In this document: positions 30,291 through 38,846 of the stretch, in pieces
How the letters are laid out: the number at the start of each line of letters is the position of its first letter
Position numbering within the stretch: position 1 is the first letter of the stretch
Assembly (NCBI RefSeq): GCF_900637545.1
Contig: NZ_LR134376.1
Coordinates: 1,631,001 to 1,695,000 of the forward strand
DNA length: 64,000 nt
Direction: 5' to 3'
Source: Aeromonas encheleia
GTDB lineage: Bacteria; Pseudomonadota; Gammaproteobacteria; Enterobacterales; Aeromonadaceae
Translations under genes and position numbers: made by a program
Notes under the pieces: model-generated
Database searches by the model: none
The model's input: only the letters and a program-made list of their open reading frames with translations
What the model was told of the DNA's origin: nothing

Positions 30291-32711
30291 ATGAAACATA
30301 ATAATAACCTCAACAGATGGAGTGGGGTTGCCATTGCCATCGCAGTGGCCCTGGTGGCGCAAGGATGCAATGACAACAGCTCCAGCGCCAAGACGGAGGT
30401 CAACAAGGATAACGCCTATTACCGCGCCCTCGCCGAGGGGATGGTGCAGAAGATGACGCCCGAGGAGCGGCTGGGGATGCTGGTGGGGCCTGGCTATGTG
30501 TTTGCCAATGGCGCCTTCGTGGCCAACAAGGATGCCCTGAATAACCTCAAGAGCGATGTGCCCGGCAGCGTGGGCTACATCAACGGGGTATACAACGCCG
30601 AGTCGGGTCTGGACATCGCGGCCAGCAAGCTGGCGGATGGGCCTGCCGGGGTGCGCATCACGCCGACCCGGGATGGGGAAGCGGGCACCTTTTATGGCAC
30701 CGCCTTCCCGGTGGGCACTTTGCTGGCCTCGACCTGGGATGCGGCCCTGGTCAAGCAGGTGGGGGCCGCCATCGGCAATGAGATCAAGGAGTACGGGCTG
30801 GATGTCTGGCTCGCACCCGGCATGAATATCCAGCGCGACCCGCTCAACGGTCGCAACTTCGAATACTTCTCCGAGGATCCGCTGGTGTCGGGAGTGATGG
30901 GGGCCGCCGAGGTGGCGGGGGCCCAGGCCCAGGGGGTGGGAACCACCATCAAGCACTTCATCGCCAACAATGCCGAGACCTCGCGCTCCATCGTGGACAA
31001 CATCATCTCCCCAAGAGCCATCCGGGAGATCTATCTGCGGGGCTTCCAATACGCGGAGGAGCACGCCAACCCCTGGGCGGTGATGACCGCCATGAACAAG
31101 GTCAACGGCACCTACACCGGGCAGTGGGCCGATCTCAACACCGCTGTGCTGCGGGACGAATGGGGCTTCGAGGGCTTCGTCATGAGCGACTGGTGGTCGG
31201 GGGACGGCAGCTATGCCGCGATGATCAAGTCGGGCAATGACCTGATTGAACCGGGTGGACCGGCTTTGCCATACGGTTACGGGGATGCCCTGACCGGCCT
31301 GCAGGAGGCCTATGCCGCCGGGGATCTGAGCGCCGATACCATAGCGCAGGGGGCGGTGCGGATCCTGACCCAGGTATTGAAGATGCCATCGAACCAGGGC
31401 TATGTGGCCGGCAATGCGCCGGATCTCGACGGCCATGCTCGCCTCTCCCGGCAGGCGGCCAGCGACGGCATGGTGCTGCTGAAAAACAGCCAGGCCAGTC
31501 TGCCCTTGACCAAGGGCAGCAAGGTCGCCTCCTTCGGGATCACCCAGATCAACACGCTGAAAGGTGGGGCCGGCAGTGGTGATGTGAACGCGGCCCATAC
31601 CGTCAATATGGTGGACGGGCTGGCGCAGCAGTTCGCCGTCGATGCCGGGCTGAAGGAGTTCTATCGCAGCTTCTTCGAGGCGAACAAGACATCGAGCGAC
31701 TTCGGTGGCATCTCCACCGTGGTGAGCTGCCCGGAGCCGGCGCTGAGCCCGAGCGACATCGGCGCCTACGCCGCCAGCAATGACGTCGCCGTCATCACCC
31801 TGGGCCGCAACTCCATGCAAGGGGTGGATCGCCAGAACCTGAAGGGCGACTACCAGCTGTCGGATGTGGAGCAGAGCCTGATCGACGACGTCGCGGCCGC
31901 CTTCCACGGCCAGGGCAAGAAGGTGGTGGTGGTGCTCAACATCAGTGGCGTCATGGACACCAGCGCCTGGCAGGATAAGGTAGACGGCATCCTGCTGGCC
32001 TACATGCCGGGGCAGGAGGCGGGCAATGCGGTGGCCGACTTGCTGTCGGGGGCCGTCAACCCCAGCGGCAAGCTGACCCAGACCTTCCCCCTCAGCTACA
32101 CAGATGTGCCCTCGTCCAAGGGCTTCCCAGGTACCGACACCGACGGTGATGGCACCATAGATACCCACTACTACAACGAAGGCATCTATGTCGGCTATCG
32201 CTACTATGCGACCTTCGGCAAGGGGGTGAGCTATCCCTTTGGCTATGGACTCTCCTACACCAGCTTCGACTACAAGAACACGGCGATCACGGCCAACAGC
32301 CTCACCGAGCAAGGGGGCAAGCTGAGCCTGACGACGACGGTGTACAACAGTGGCGATGTACCGGGCAAGGAGGCCGCCCAGGTCTATGTGGCCGCGCCGG
32401 CGGGCACCCTCGGCAAGCCGGCCATCGAGCTCAAGGCATTCGCCAAGACCGGCCTGCTGGCGGCGGGGGCAAGCGAGACGCTGAGCTTCGAGATCCCGGC
32501 CACTTGGCTGGCCAGCTTCGACAACCTCAACAGCGAGTGGGTCATCGAGCCCGGGACCTACAAGCTGTATGTGGCCCCGTCCAGCGAGGTGTCGGCCATA
32601 GAGCCGCTGACCTTCACCCTGGCCAGCAGGCTGGTGGTCAGCAAGACCACGCCCGGCGCCCTGGCGCTGCCGGCCGGGGTCACCGAGGCCGCTTTCGAAA
32701 CCCAGTATTGA
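30291..32711 (+). CDS. Lipoprotein glycoside hydrolase family 3 (beta-glucosidase-like)
   Basis: 806 aa from ATG 30291 (AGGGAA 5-10 bp upstream); an in-frame extension to 30144 crosses the palindrome and is rejected. A lipoprotein signal ends LVAQGC, so Cys26 would be lipidated, and Asn at +2 favours the outer membrane. The GH3 N-domain shows DGPAGVRIT, APGMNIQRDPLNGRNFEYFSEDP, KHFIANNAETSR and the nucleophile motif FVMSDWWSGDG (Asp300). The C-domain follows (GMVLLKNSQASLPLTKGSKV), then a fibronectin-like end. It probably cleaves beta-glucosides or oligosaccharides at the cell surface. The start and divergent AraC gene suggest substrate induction. Confidence 0.93.
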   Translation: MKHNNNLNRWSGVAIAIAVALVAQGCNDNSSSAKTEVNKDNAYYRALAEGMVQKMTPEERLGMLVGPGYVFANGAFVANKDALNNLKSDVPGSVGYINGVYNAESGLDIAASKLADGPAGVRITPTRDGEAGTFYGTAFPVGTLLASTWDAALVKQVGAAIGNEIKEYGLDVWLAPGMNIQRDPLNGRNFEYFSEDPLVSGVMGAAEVAGAQAQGVGTTIKHFIANNAETSRSIVDNIISPRAIREIYLRGFQYAEEHANPWAVMTAMNKVNGTYTGQWADLNTAVLRDEWGFEGFVMSDWWSGDGSYAAMIKSGNDLIEPGGPALPYGYGDALTGLQEAYAAGDLSADTIAQGAVRILTQVLKMPSNQGYVAGNAPDLDGHARLSRQAASDGMVLLKNSQASLPLTKGSKVASFGITQINTLKGGAGSGDVNAAHTVNMVDGLAQQFAVDAGLKEFYRSFFEANKTSSDFGGISTVVSCPEPALSPSDIGAYAASNDVAVITLGRNSMQGVDRQNLKGDYQLSDVEQSLIDDVAAAFHGQGKKVVVVLNISGVMDTSAWQDKVDGILLAYMPGQEAGNAVADLLSGAVNPSGKLTQTFPLSYTDVPSSKGFPGTDTDGDGTIDTHYYNEGIYVGYRYYATFGKGVSYPFGYGLSYTSFDYKNTAITANSLTEQGGKLSLTTTVYNSGDVPGKEAAQVYVAAPAGTLGKPAIELKAFAKTGLLAAGASETLSFEIPATWLASFDNLNSEWVIEPGTYKLYVAPSSEVSAIEPLTFTLASRLVVSKTTPGALALPAGVTEAAFETQY

Positions 32712-32723
32712 GGGAGTAGCAAT

Positions 32724-32747
32724 GGGGGAGCCTTGGCTCCCCCTTTT
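32724..32747 (+). terminator. Terminator after the GH3 gene
   Basis: GGGGGAGCC-TT-GGCTCCCCC followed by TTTT, 13 bp past the stop codon. Confidence 0.88.
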
Positions 32748-32794
32748 CATTCCAGTTTGCAGGTTCAGGCGCCGACGTTGGCACCTGAGCCTGT

Positions 32795-33232
32795 CTATTT
32801 CTGCTGCTGAAGGGTCGTGATCTGCTTGTTCAGGGCCTCCATGTCGCTCTGATGGCGGCGGGTCAGGGACTGTATCTCGGCGGCGGAGCGTGGCTCGCCG
32901 GTCTGGGATGTCGTGGCCCCGTTGAACCTGGCGATCTCACCTTTCATCTTCTGCTGTTTGGCCTCCATCTCGGCGCGCAGGGTCGCAATCTGGCGCTGCT
33001 TCTGGCTGTCGGCCAGATTTTTTTCTATCTCCTGGGTCTGCTTGCTGGCCTCTGCCACCGCCTCGACCGGTGGGGTGTAGACGCGCAAGTCCATGGGTTT
33101 GGCGTCACCGCTGCAGGGGATGTCGCTGAAGCTGACGCGGCCGTTGACTGTGCATTGATAGACGGCGGCCTGGGTAACCAGCGGGGCAGTGAGAATCAGG
33201 CTGGTGAGGCAGATGGCCAGAATGCGTGACAT
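32795..33232 (-). CDS. DUF4124 domain periplasmic protein
   Basis: 145 aa from ATG 33232 with AGGAG 3-7 bp upstream. Signal peptide ILAICLTSLILTAPLVTQA, then the DUF4124 motif AVYQCTVNGRVSFSDIPCSGDAKPMDL with two cysteines. Residues ~65-145 form a charged Gln/Lys-rich coiled coil. Common in Gammaproteobacteria; function unknown. It marks the left edge of the degenerate phage region. Confidence 0.85.
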   Translation of the reverse strand: MSRILAICLTSLILTAPLVTQAAVYQCTVNGRVSFSDIPCSGDAKPMDLRVYTPPVEAVAEASKQTQEIEKNLADSQKQRQIATLRAEMEAKQQKMKGEIARFNGATTSQTGEPRSAAEIQSLTRRHQSDMEALNKQITTLQQQK

Positions 33233-33561
33233 GGACTCCTCCTTGAATGCGGTGCCTGCACAACCAAGCCTGGGCAGGTTACTTGCTGATTGCATCGGGT
33301 ATCTGAAACAGTAGTCGCTGCGGCGAGCCGCTTCATGACAGATTGCCACAGTTTATGAAGGTGTTCTGGCGTTGCCGGCCGGTTTGCCTGTGCGGTGGCT
33401 CTCATACAGCCCATCACTTCAAGGTGCTCCAGGGTAGTGACGGGCTATGTGGGAAAAAACAGTACAAAATCCAATCTAAATGTCAGTCCATCCACTGTCA
33501 CATTCGGGCTATCGGCCCGGTCGCGCGGCCCTGCGTCATATTGTACCTATTGCTTGCCCCT
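33233..33561. other. Non-coding left flank of the prophage remnant
   Basis: About 330 bp without a convincing gene. Open frames run through on both strands, but they lack ribosome sites and recognisable domains. It probably contains the DUF4124 promoter and decayed phage DNA. Confidence 0.4.
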
Positions 33562-33729
33562 GCCCGTGAGTCGGTGCTGGCAGAGGTGCACTGTATGGGC
33601 GGTTGCGTTGACTATATCCCCAGCGGGGAACACCCCAAGATGGCGTTGCGAGATAGGGCTATCCGGGATGAGTTCAACAGTCGCAATATAGAGAAATTGG
33701 GTCGCCAACATGGGCTGCCGGTAGCCTAA
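33562..33729 (+). pseudogene. Mor-like (Mu-type) transcription activator remnant
   Basis: The frame reads GGCVDYIPSGEHPKMALRDR, then AIRDEFNSRNIEKLGRQHGL, before an early stop. This matches the C-terminal half of Mor/C activators of transposable phages (YIPxG...LR.R.I..EFNGRN..ELA..YG...), where an HTH should follow. The upstream half lacks family features and the recognition helix is lost, so the gene is truncated and inactive. It places transposable-phage DNA here, in the same orientation as the tail-gene relics further right. Confidence 0.6.
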
Positions 33730-33823
33730 ACCCATGCGGTAGTGACGGAGCAGTGGCAATTGATCAGGCCCCGGTATCAGCCTGGATTGTCTGGATATCA
33801 AGAGTGGTGCTGCTCAGATCGAG

Positions 33824-33849
33824 TAAAACCCCGCCATGGCGGGGTTTTA
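33824..33849. terminator. Terminator beyond the 107-aa gene
   Basis: TAAAACCCCGCC/GGCGGGGTTTTA perfect inverted repeat with AT centre, effective in either direction; 27 bp past the stop of the minus-strand gene. Confidence 0.9.
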
Positions 33850-33875
33850 CTTTAAATAACCAGAGAGTCTTTATA

Positions 33876-34199
33876 TCAGGCGTTGGCAGGGATGGTGCAT
33901 GTAGCAAGGAATTGGCCGGAAGGTTGCTTTTGGTAAACAATGCGCCCACCTCGGCTATATACTTCCTCAACTATGTTAGTCCACTCGTCGCCATATTTAT
34001 GTGTTACCTCCTTCTCCAGTGGGTCATGAATGACGAGAGCCGGAGGGATTTCGAAGCCACTGCAGAGAATTGGCTTGATGCTATCAAGCTCTTCGAAATC
34101 ACTAACAGAGATATCGCGAGCATCAACGGTAAATGTCAGCGAGCCACCGTTCTTAATAAAGCTTTGGAACTCTTGAGTTGTTGAGTCTATGATTGCCAT
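33876..34199 (-). CDS. Hypothetical 107-aa protein in the prophage remnant
   Basis: Starts at ATG 34199 with an excellent AAGGAG ribosome site 9 bp upstream, and ends before a strong terminator, so it is likely expressed. The sequence starts MAIIDSTTQEFQSFIKNGGS and continues with FTVDARDISVSDFEELDSIK and VIHDPLEKEVTHKYGDEWTN. No family was recognised. More AT-rich than the core genome and soluble. It may be phage cargo or a small regulator; conservation would need to be tested. Confidence 0.65.
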   Translation of the reverse strand: MAIIDSTTQEFQSFIKNGGSLTFTVDARDISVSDFEELDSIKPILCSGFEIPPALVIHDPLEKEVTHKYGDEWTNIVEEVYSRGGRIVYQKQPSGQFLATCTIPANA

Positions 34200-34391
34200 C
34201 TCATCTCCTTAAAACATCAAGTCACAGTCATTTAAAGTGCTGCATAACAATATGCAGGAGCAAGAAAATACCCAGGCGAGGGTCCTGTGTCAACCCTTTA
34301 ATTGATGCCTAGATGCTGCGAAGTTATATTAATGTTTTTGAAAATGAAACTTTAAATTTGCGATTAATATGTGTGAAGAACATGTAATTAA

Positions 34392-34977
34392 TGGCGGGGT
34401 ACCTACTTCGTACCCAAGCCCGCCACTGTCACCATCAAGACCAGCGAGATCCCGCCGGTGCTGCTGGCCGCCGCCTTTATGGGGCTGGAGAGCCCGATCA
34501 ACCAGGGAGCGGGGACGCTGACCGAGGTGGCGCTGACCCTGCCAGCGCACCCCAAGTGGGTGAGCCTGGGCAAGACCAACCTCTCGGCCACCGGCCTGGT
34601 GGTGAAGGAGGGCGCCACTGCTCTGGTGCTCGGCACCGACTTCGAGATCAACTATGCCCTGGGGTTGCTGCGCGCCACCAAGGCGGGGGCGGTGGCAGAC
34701 GGTGGTCCGGTGACGGTGAGCGGCAGTTACAACGCCGACCGGCACACGTATCGCCGGCAACGTGCAGCCGGAGGTGAAGGCCAAACTGACCCTGGATGGG
34801 CGCAGTGTGATCGGTGGGGAGTCCATCATCTTGACGGTGCCCCGTGCCAGCCTGGCCCCCAAGAAGGCGGTGGACTTCCTGAGCGACAAGCCCATCGAGA
34901 TCGAACTGGAGGGGGAGCTGCTGGCCTTGGATGGCGAGGACGCACCTTTCTATGTGGATCGGCCGGAAACGGTGTAG
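34392..34977 (+). pseudogene. Phage tail-tube-like protein, 5'-truncated and frameshifted
   Basis: Two overlapping frames together read as a single tail protein. The first part is TVTIKTSEIPPVLLAAAFMG... NLSATGLVVKEGATALVLGT, DFEINYALGLLRATKAGAVA, SGSYNADRH. After a one-base shift near 34745 it continues RIAGNVQPEVKAKLTLDGRS... KKAVDFLSDKPIEIELEGEL. The DFEIDYxLG...IAG...P.V...LLLDG order resembles siphophage tail-tube proteins. The N-terminus is missing (a stop lies just upstream) and the frame is broken, so no intact protein is made. Confidence 0.7.
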
Positions 34978-34987
34978 CTGATACGAG

Positions 34988-35013
34988 AACGGCGGGGAGA
35001 CCTGCCGTTTTTT
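34988..35013 (+). terminator. Terminator following the tail-protein relic
   Basis: AACGGCGGG-GAGA-CCTGCCGTT stem (one G-U pair) with TTTT, 10 bp after the tail-protein stop; phage gene ends often carry one. Confidence 0.75.
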
Positions 35014-35050
35014 CTTAACTACCGCCAATGCTTATCCATAAACGTATTTG

Positions 35051-35668
35051 TTAAATGGATTTGTTATCAAAGACACCTTCACTTGCTAGTTCCCCAAACT
35101 GCAAAGCAAGTTCCGTAATGTCATAAAAATACTCTACAGCTTCACGCATAGTCGGTGGTTGGCATTCATCCTGATGGGTTAGTTCGTTTCGTCTCTTAAC
35201 TGCAGCCGCTAAGCGCTCCAGAAGAGTGTCATCTAAAACGCCACGGAACGTCTTTGCTTGCTTAATATTGAATGGGGCTTTGAAGAGAATACATATTTCC
35301 TTGAATAATTCGAACTGTTCAATTATCGCCGCTTTGGCAATGTAGGGAGCCACTCTGGAGCCATCAACCTCAGGGAGATCTATCCTACGCATACCACTCT
35401 CTAGCTCACGCTGAAAAACCACATCTGCTCTTGCAGCAATAACTCGAGATTCGATGCTTGTTTTTACAATGTAAGGAAAGCTTCTATCAATTTTAACTTT
35501 ATTTTCTGGGGCTTCAATTAATGGCCCTTCAAGCCAAGCGTTATTGTCATTACCTATATTTTTCCATTCACACATTTTTTCAGCCGAACGAGCCAAATCA
35601 AACACAATTGCTACCTGGTTCATAGCCATATGGGCTTTTTGTTCGTATTTTATGTATGCATTAAACAT
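35051..35668 (-). CDS. HEPN-domain protein with Rx4H RNase motif (205 aa), candidate defence gene
   Basis: Soluble, mainly helical and AT-rich. Near the C-terminus VKRRNELTHQDECQPPTMRE contains R160-N-E-L-T-H165, the Rx4H signature of HEPN ribonucleases. It is followed by the long helix EAVEYFYDITELALQFGELA expected in a HEPN bundle. HEPN proteins with this motif act as RNases in toxin-antitoxin and abortive-infection systems. The family beyond the motif was not recognised. The start is uncertain; Mets at 35629 and 35623 are alternatives. It lies 70 bp behind a membrane HEPN-like gene on the same strand, inside a dead prophage. Confidence 0.65.
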   Translation of the reverse strand: MFNAYIKYEQKAHMAMNQVAIVFDLARSAEKMCEWKNIGNDNNAWLEGPLIEAPENKVKIDRSFPYIVKTSIESRVIAARADVVFQRELESGMRRIDLPEVDGSRVAPYIAKAAIIEQFELFKEICILFKAPFNIKQAKTFRGVLDDTLLERLAAAVKRRNELTHQDECQPPTMREAVEYFYDITELALQFGELASEGVFDNKSI

Positions 35669-35738
35669 TCTTTGGTTAACCTATCCATTCGTTCATTATA
35701 GCCGTGTTTATGGTGTGAGTATATTGCTGTGCGGATAG

Positions 35739-36569
35739 TTAGCTGTTCTTGATTTCAACCAACTCTACAATGAACTCCGCATATTCTTCATAGCCTTGAA
35801 GAATTTCATTCAACTGTTCTTGAGTTAACTCTCGCACAACCTTTTTTGGGTTTTCAACGTATGGGGTTATCGATGTAAGGCGATACCTTTTCTTATAATA
35901 ATAGTCATCAGACTGTTCGGGAGTAATGATCTCTTCGAGAACTACGGTTCCGTCAGATGCCTGCATTCTGGCAAGCCAATACAATTCTTCGAGTAAATTT
36001 ATTCCCACATCAACAATTGTTCTTGCACCTTCTTCAGATATGCTTTCGCCATGAATTGCGCGGTTGCACAATGCAATAACTTCTCGCAATGCTTTCCCTA
36101 TATCATGGTTGATTATTTCTTGGTTAGTGAGTTGGTTCACAAGAATCCCAAGCGAGGGATTTCTAACGGCAATCGAGTTAAAACGAGCAAGTTGTCCAAG
36201 AATTTTTTCAAGCTCAATACGGATTTTTGCTAAAGCTATTACTGGATCTGATTCTGCTAACGCCTTGATTGCATCACTAGTAGCATATATTTCAGCTTGT
36301 TCTTCACGAGTTTCTTGGGTTTCGTTGAGCGTTTTTTCGGTTTCCGATTTTATCTTACGAATTTCATTAATATCTATTTCAGCTTCAAAATCCCCGAACT
36401 TTATTTTCTTAACTGCGGCCACGAAAGGGCTGAGAAGCATAACGACTAATAATAGAATTGAAGTCGTATCAACGGTTAGATTTACAATTTTCAAACTATG
36501 GTCAATGAGTAAAATGAAAGCAACCCCAAATGCAATCCACCAGAGATTTCGTAAGACCGTTTCTTTCAT
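35739..36569 (-). CDS. Membrane protein with coiled coil and HEPN-like C-domain (276 aa), candidate defence gene
   Basis: Two N-terminal membrane segments (~10-26 and ~34-54) are followed by a charged coiled coil (EIDINEIRKIKSETEKTLNE, ~64-100). A helical domain (~105-215) resembles DUF4145/HEPN: KIRIELEKILGQLARFNS... ALREVIALCNRAIHGESIS. N169-R170-A-I-H173 is a shorter variant of the HEPN pocket, so catalysis is doubtful. AT-rich, unlike neighbours. It is upstream of the 205-aa HEPN gene and probably co-transcribed; a membrane sensor plus a cytoplasmic RNase is a plausible arrangement, but this is inference. Confidence 0.62.
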   Translation of the reverse strand: MKETVLRNLWWIAFGVAFILLIDHSLKIVNLTVDTTSILLLVVMLLSPFVAAVKKIKFGDFEAEIDINEIRKIKSETEKTLNETQETREEQAEIYATSDAIKALAESDPVIALAKIRIELEKILGQLARFNSIAVRNPSLGILVNQLTNQEIINHDIGKALREVIALCNRAIHGESISEEGARTIVDVGINLLEELYWLARMQASDGTVVLEEIITPEQSDDYYYKKRYRLTSITPYVENPKKVVRELTQEQLNEILQGYEEYAEFIVELVEIKNS

Positions 36570-36741
36570 AACACCAGAAGCTCATATGATTGAATAATAC
36601 AGGCGGTATTTTGCCATTTGGTTCCAGATTGTGCCATGCCAAGTTCTCTTCCTTGTGACATGCCTCAGTAATACGCCATAAACCTACCTATTGTGCCATC
36701 CCTTTACCATGGGGCAACTCTGAATCTGATCGGAATGCTCC

Positions 36742-37198
36742 ATGTCTATCTCTTCCACCCTCAAACTCGCGCTAGAGCTGGCGGCCAAGGTTACCGGCCG
36801 CGAGGAGCTGGCAGCGTTGGCGGGAGAGGTGCAGCAGCTGGGACCCATCTCCGATGAGACCGCTGCCGAGACCGAACGCCTGGCGCAAACGCTGGATGGC
36901 TTAAGCCAGCAGTAGGAACTTATCGCGCAGTTCAATCAATCCGCCGATGCCCTGACCCAGCTCGAACTGGCCAGCGTGCTCTCCCGTGACAAGCTGGCAA
37001 CAGCAAGCCGGTACCGGGCAGGCCCGTGTGCTGACCGACCTGGAACGCTTGCTGGCCTCCGAGGTCAAGCAGCTGGAGCGCCAGCTGGTGGCCCTGGCCA
37101 AGACTATGCCGAGGCGCACCCAGACCATCGCGCTGCCACCATTGGCAGACACGGGCTTCATCCTGCCGGGGGCGCTGTTCGCGGTGGAGTGGTGGTAG
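36742..37198 (+). pseudogene. Phage tail tape-measure gene remnant
   Basis: Begins ISSTLKLALELAAKVTGREE, then ALAGEVQQLGPISDETAAET, typical of tape-measure N-termini. It hits an in-frame TAG at 36913, continues for ~25 codons with sensible sequence (LIAQFNQSADALTQLELAS), and then shifts frame. A second stretch (ARVLTDLERLLASEVKQLER... LVALAKTMPRRTQTI...) ends at 37198. The full gene should be several kb, so most has been deleted. Order and strand match the tail-tube relic 1.8 kb upstream. Confidence 0.65.
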
Positions 37199-37508
37199 TG
37201 CGAGGGGGGGGCCATTAGCCAGAAGGCATTTTACCGGGCCGGTGCTATCACTGGGCCTGCTGTTGATTCACCGGCCTTTTACCCCTCTTTAAACGGCTTT
37301 CGCACTGGGTAGTTTCCAGGTCTCTGAGGTTGATACACCCGATTGGGTTGAGGGTGTTGTCTTGCACCAACGGATTTTTCATTTTTCGCGGCGGGCGACG
37401 GCACTTTGCCGGTTTTCCAGGCAGTTCAACACATCAGAGCACCATAACGGGCCACAATGAGGTATCTTATGCCCCGATTTCATTCATTTAACGGTGTCGA
37501 GACCCCCT
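37199..37508. other. Intergenic region upstream of fabV
   Basis: About 310 bp marking the right edge of the phage relic. No gene was recognised. It must hold the fabV promoter; no FadR- or FabR-like site was clear. Confidence 0.45.
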
Positions 37509-38702
37509 ATGATCATCAAACCCAAGGTTCGCGGCTTTATCTGTACCACCACTCACCCGGTCGGTTGTGAAGCCAATGTTCGTCGCCAGATTGCTTACAC
37601 CCAGGCCAAGGGCACCATCGAGAATGGTCCCAAGAAGGTACTGGTGATCGGCGCCTCCACCGGTTACGGCCTGGCCTCGCGCATTGCCACTGCCTTCGGC
37701 TCCGGCGCCGCCACCATTGGCGTCTTCTTCGAAAAGCCGAGCTCCGAGACCAAGACAGGCTCCGCCGGCTGGTACAACTCCGCCGCCTTCGACAAGGCGG
37801 CCAAAGAGGCCGGCCTGTACGCCAAGAGCATCAACGGCGATGCCTTCTCCAACGAGTGCCGCGCCAAGGTGATCGAACTCATCAAGGCCGATCTCGGCCA
37901 GATCGATCTGGTGGTCTACTCCCTGGCCTCGCCGGTGCGCAAGATGCCGGATACCGGTGAAGTGGTGCGCTCCGCGTTGAAACCCATCGGCGAGACCTAC
38001 ACCACCACCGCCATCGATACCAACAAGGATCAGATCATCACCGCCACCGTCGAGCCGGCGAACGAGGAAGAGATCCAGAACACCATCACCGTCATGGGCG
38101 GTCAGGACTGGGAGCTGTGGATGGCGGCCCTGCGTGATGCGGGCGTGCTGGCCGACGGCGCCAAGTCCGTTGCCTACTCCTACATAGGTACCGATCTGAC
38201 CTGGCCCATCTACTGGCATGGCACCCTGGGCCGCGCCAAGGAAGATCTGGACCGCGCCGCCACCGCCATCCGTGGCGATCTGGCCGGCAAGGGCGGCACC
38301 GCTCACGTGGCCGTGCTCAAATCCGTGGTGACCCAGGCCTCCAGCGCCATTCCGGTGATGCCGCTCTACATCTCCATGGCCTTCAAGATCATGAAGGAGA
38401 AGGGCATCCACGAAGGCTGCATGGAGCAGGTCGACCGCATGCTGCGCACCCGCCTCTATGGCGAGGAGCTGGTGCTGGACGAGCAGGCCCGCATCCGCAT
38501 GGATGACTGGGAGCTGCGTGACGACGTGCAGCAGACCTGCCGCGATCTCTGGCCCTCCATCACCACCGAGAACCTGTCCACGCTTACCGACTACACCGGT
38601 TACAAGCAGGAGTTCCTGCGCCTGTTTGGCTTTGGTCTGGACGAGGTGGATTACGATGCGGATGTGAATCCGGACGTGCGCTTCGACGTGGTCGAGCTGT
38701 AA
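37509..38702 (+). CDS. fabV: FabV-type trans-2-enoyl-ACP/CoA reductase
   Basis: 397 aa from the ATG at 37509 (an upstream in-frame GTG would add five residues). Starts [20 protein letters not shown], the classical FabV opening. The NADH-binding region is [20 protein letters not shown], and the active-site Tyr-X8-Lys is visible in [15 protein letters not shown]. It reduces enoyl-ACP in the last step of fatty-acid elongation. FabV enzymes are typically triclosan-tolerant, an established property of the family. Monocistronic, with a strong terminator. Confidence 0.96.
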   Translation: MIIKPKVRGFICTTTHPVGCEANVRRQIAYTQAKGTIENGPKKVLVIGASTGYGLASRIATAFGSGAATIGVFFEKPSSETKTGSAGWYNSAAFDKAAKEAGLYAKSINGDAFSNECRAKVIELIKADLGQIDLVVYSLASPVRKMPDTGEVVRSALKPIGETYTTTAIDTNKDQIITATVEPANEEEIQNTITVMGGQDWELWMAALRDAGVLADGAKSVAYSYIGTDLTWPIYWHGTLGRAKEDLDRAATAIRGDLAGKGGTAHVAVLKSVVTQASSAIPVMPLYISMAFKIMKEKGIHEGCMEQVDRMLRTRLYGEELVLDEQARIRMDDWELRDDVQQTCRDLWPSITTENLSTLTDYTGYKQEFLRLFGFGLDEVDYDADVNPDVRFDVVEL

Positions 38703-38742
38703 GCCGACCCTGGGCCGGGGCGGTTCCCGCTCCCGGCCTGCA

Positions 38743-38776
38743 AAAAGCCCCTTCTGTCACAGACGGGGCTTTTTTG
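38743..38776 (+). terminator. fabV terminator
   Basis: AAAAAGCCCC...GGGGCTTTTTT hairpin about 40 bp after the stop. Confidence 0.9.
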
Positions 38777-38806
38777 TTGGTGCGGCCCAGGGATGGGCGC
38801 AATAGA

Positions 38807-38830
38807 AAAGGCTCCCTCGGGAGCCTTTGT
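38807..38830 (-). terminator. alaA terminator
   Basis: AAAGGCTCCC-TC-GGGAGCCTTT symmetrical hairpin, 17 bp past the alaA stop on the minus strand, A-rich on the left. Confidence 0.88.
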
Positions 38831-38846
38831 TGTGAAGCACGGGGGC

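Noticed and set aside
30261..32750. Long open frame on the minus strand (829 codons) opposite the GH3 gene
   Set aside because: It is a GC-rich shadow; the plus frame has a signal peptide, catalytic motifs and terminator, while the minus frame has no domain and no ribosome site.
33343..33561. Full-length 128-codon frame as a complete Mor protein
   Set aside because: Only the last ~50 codons resemble Mor; the first part looks non-coding, so it is listed as a remnant.
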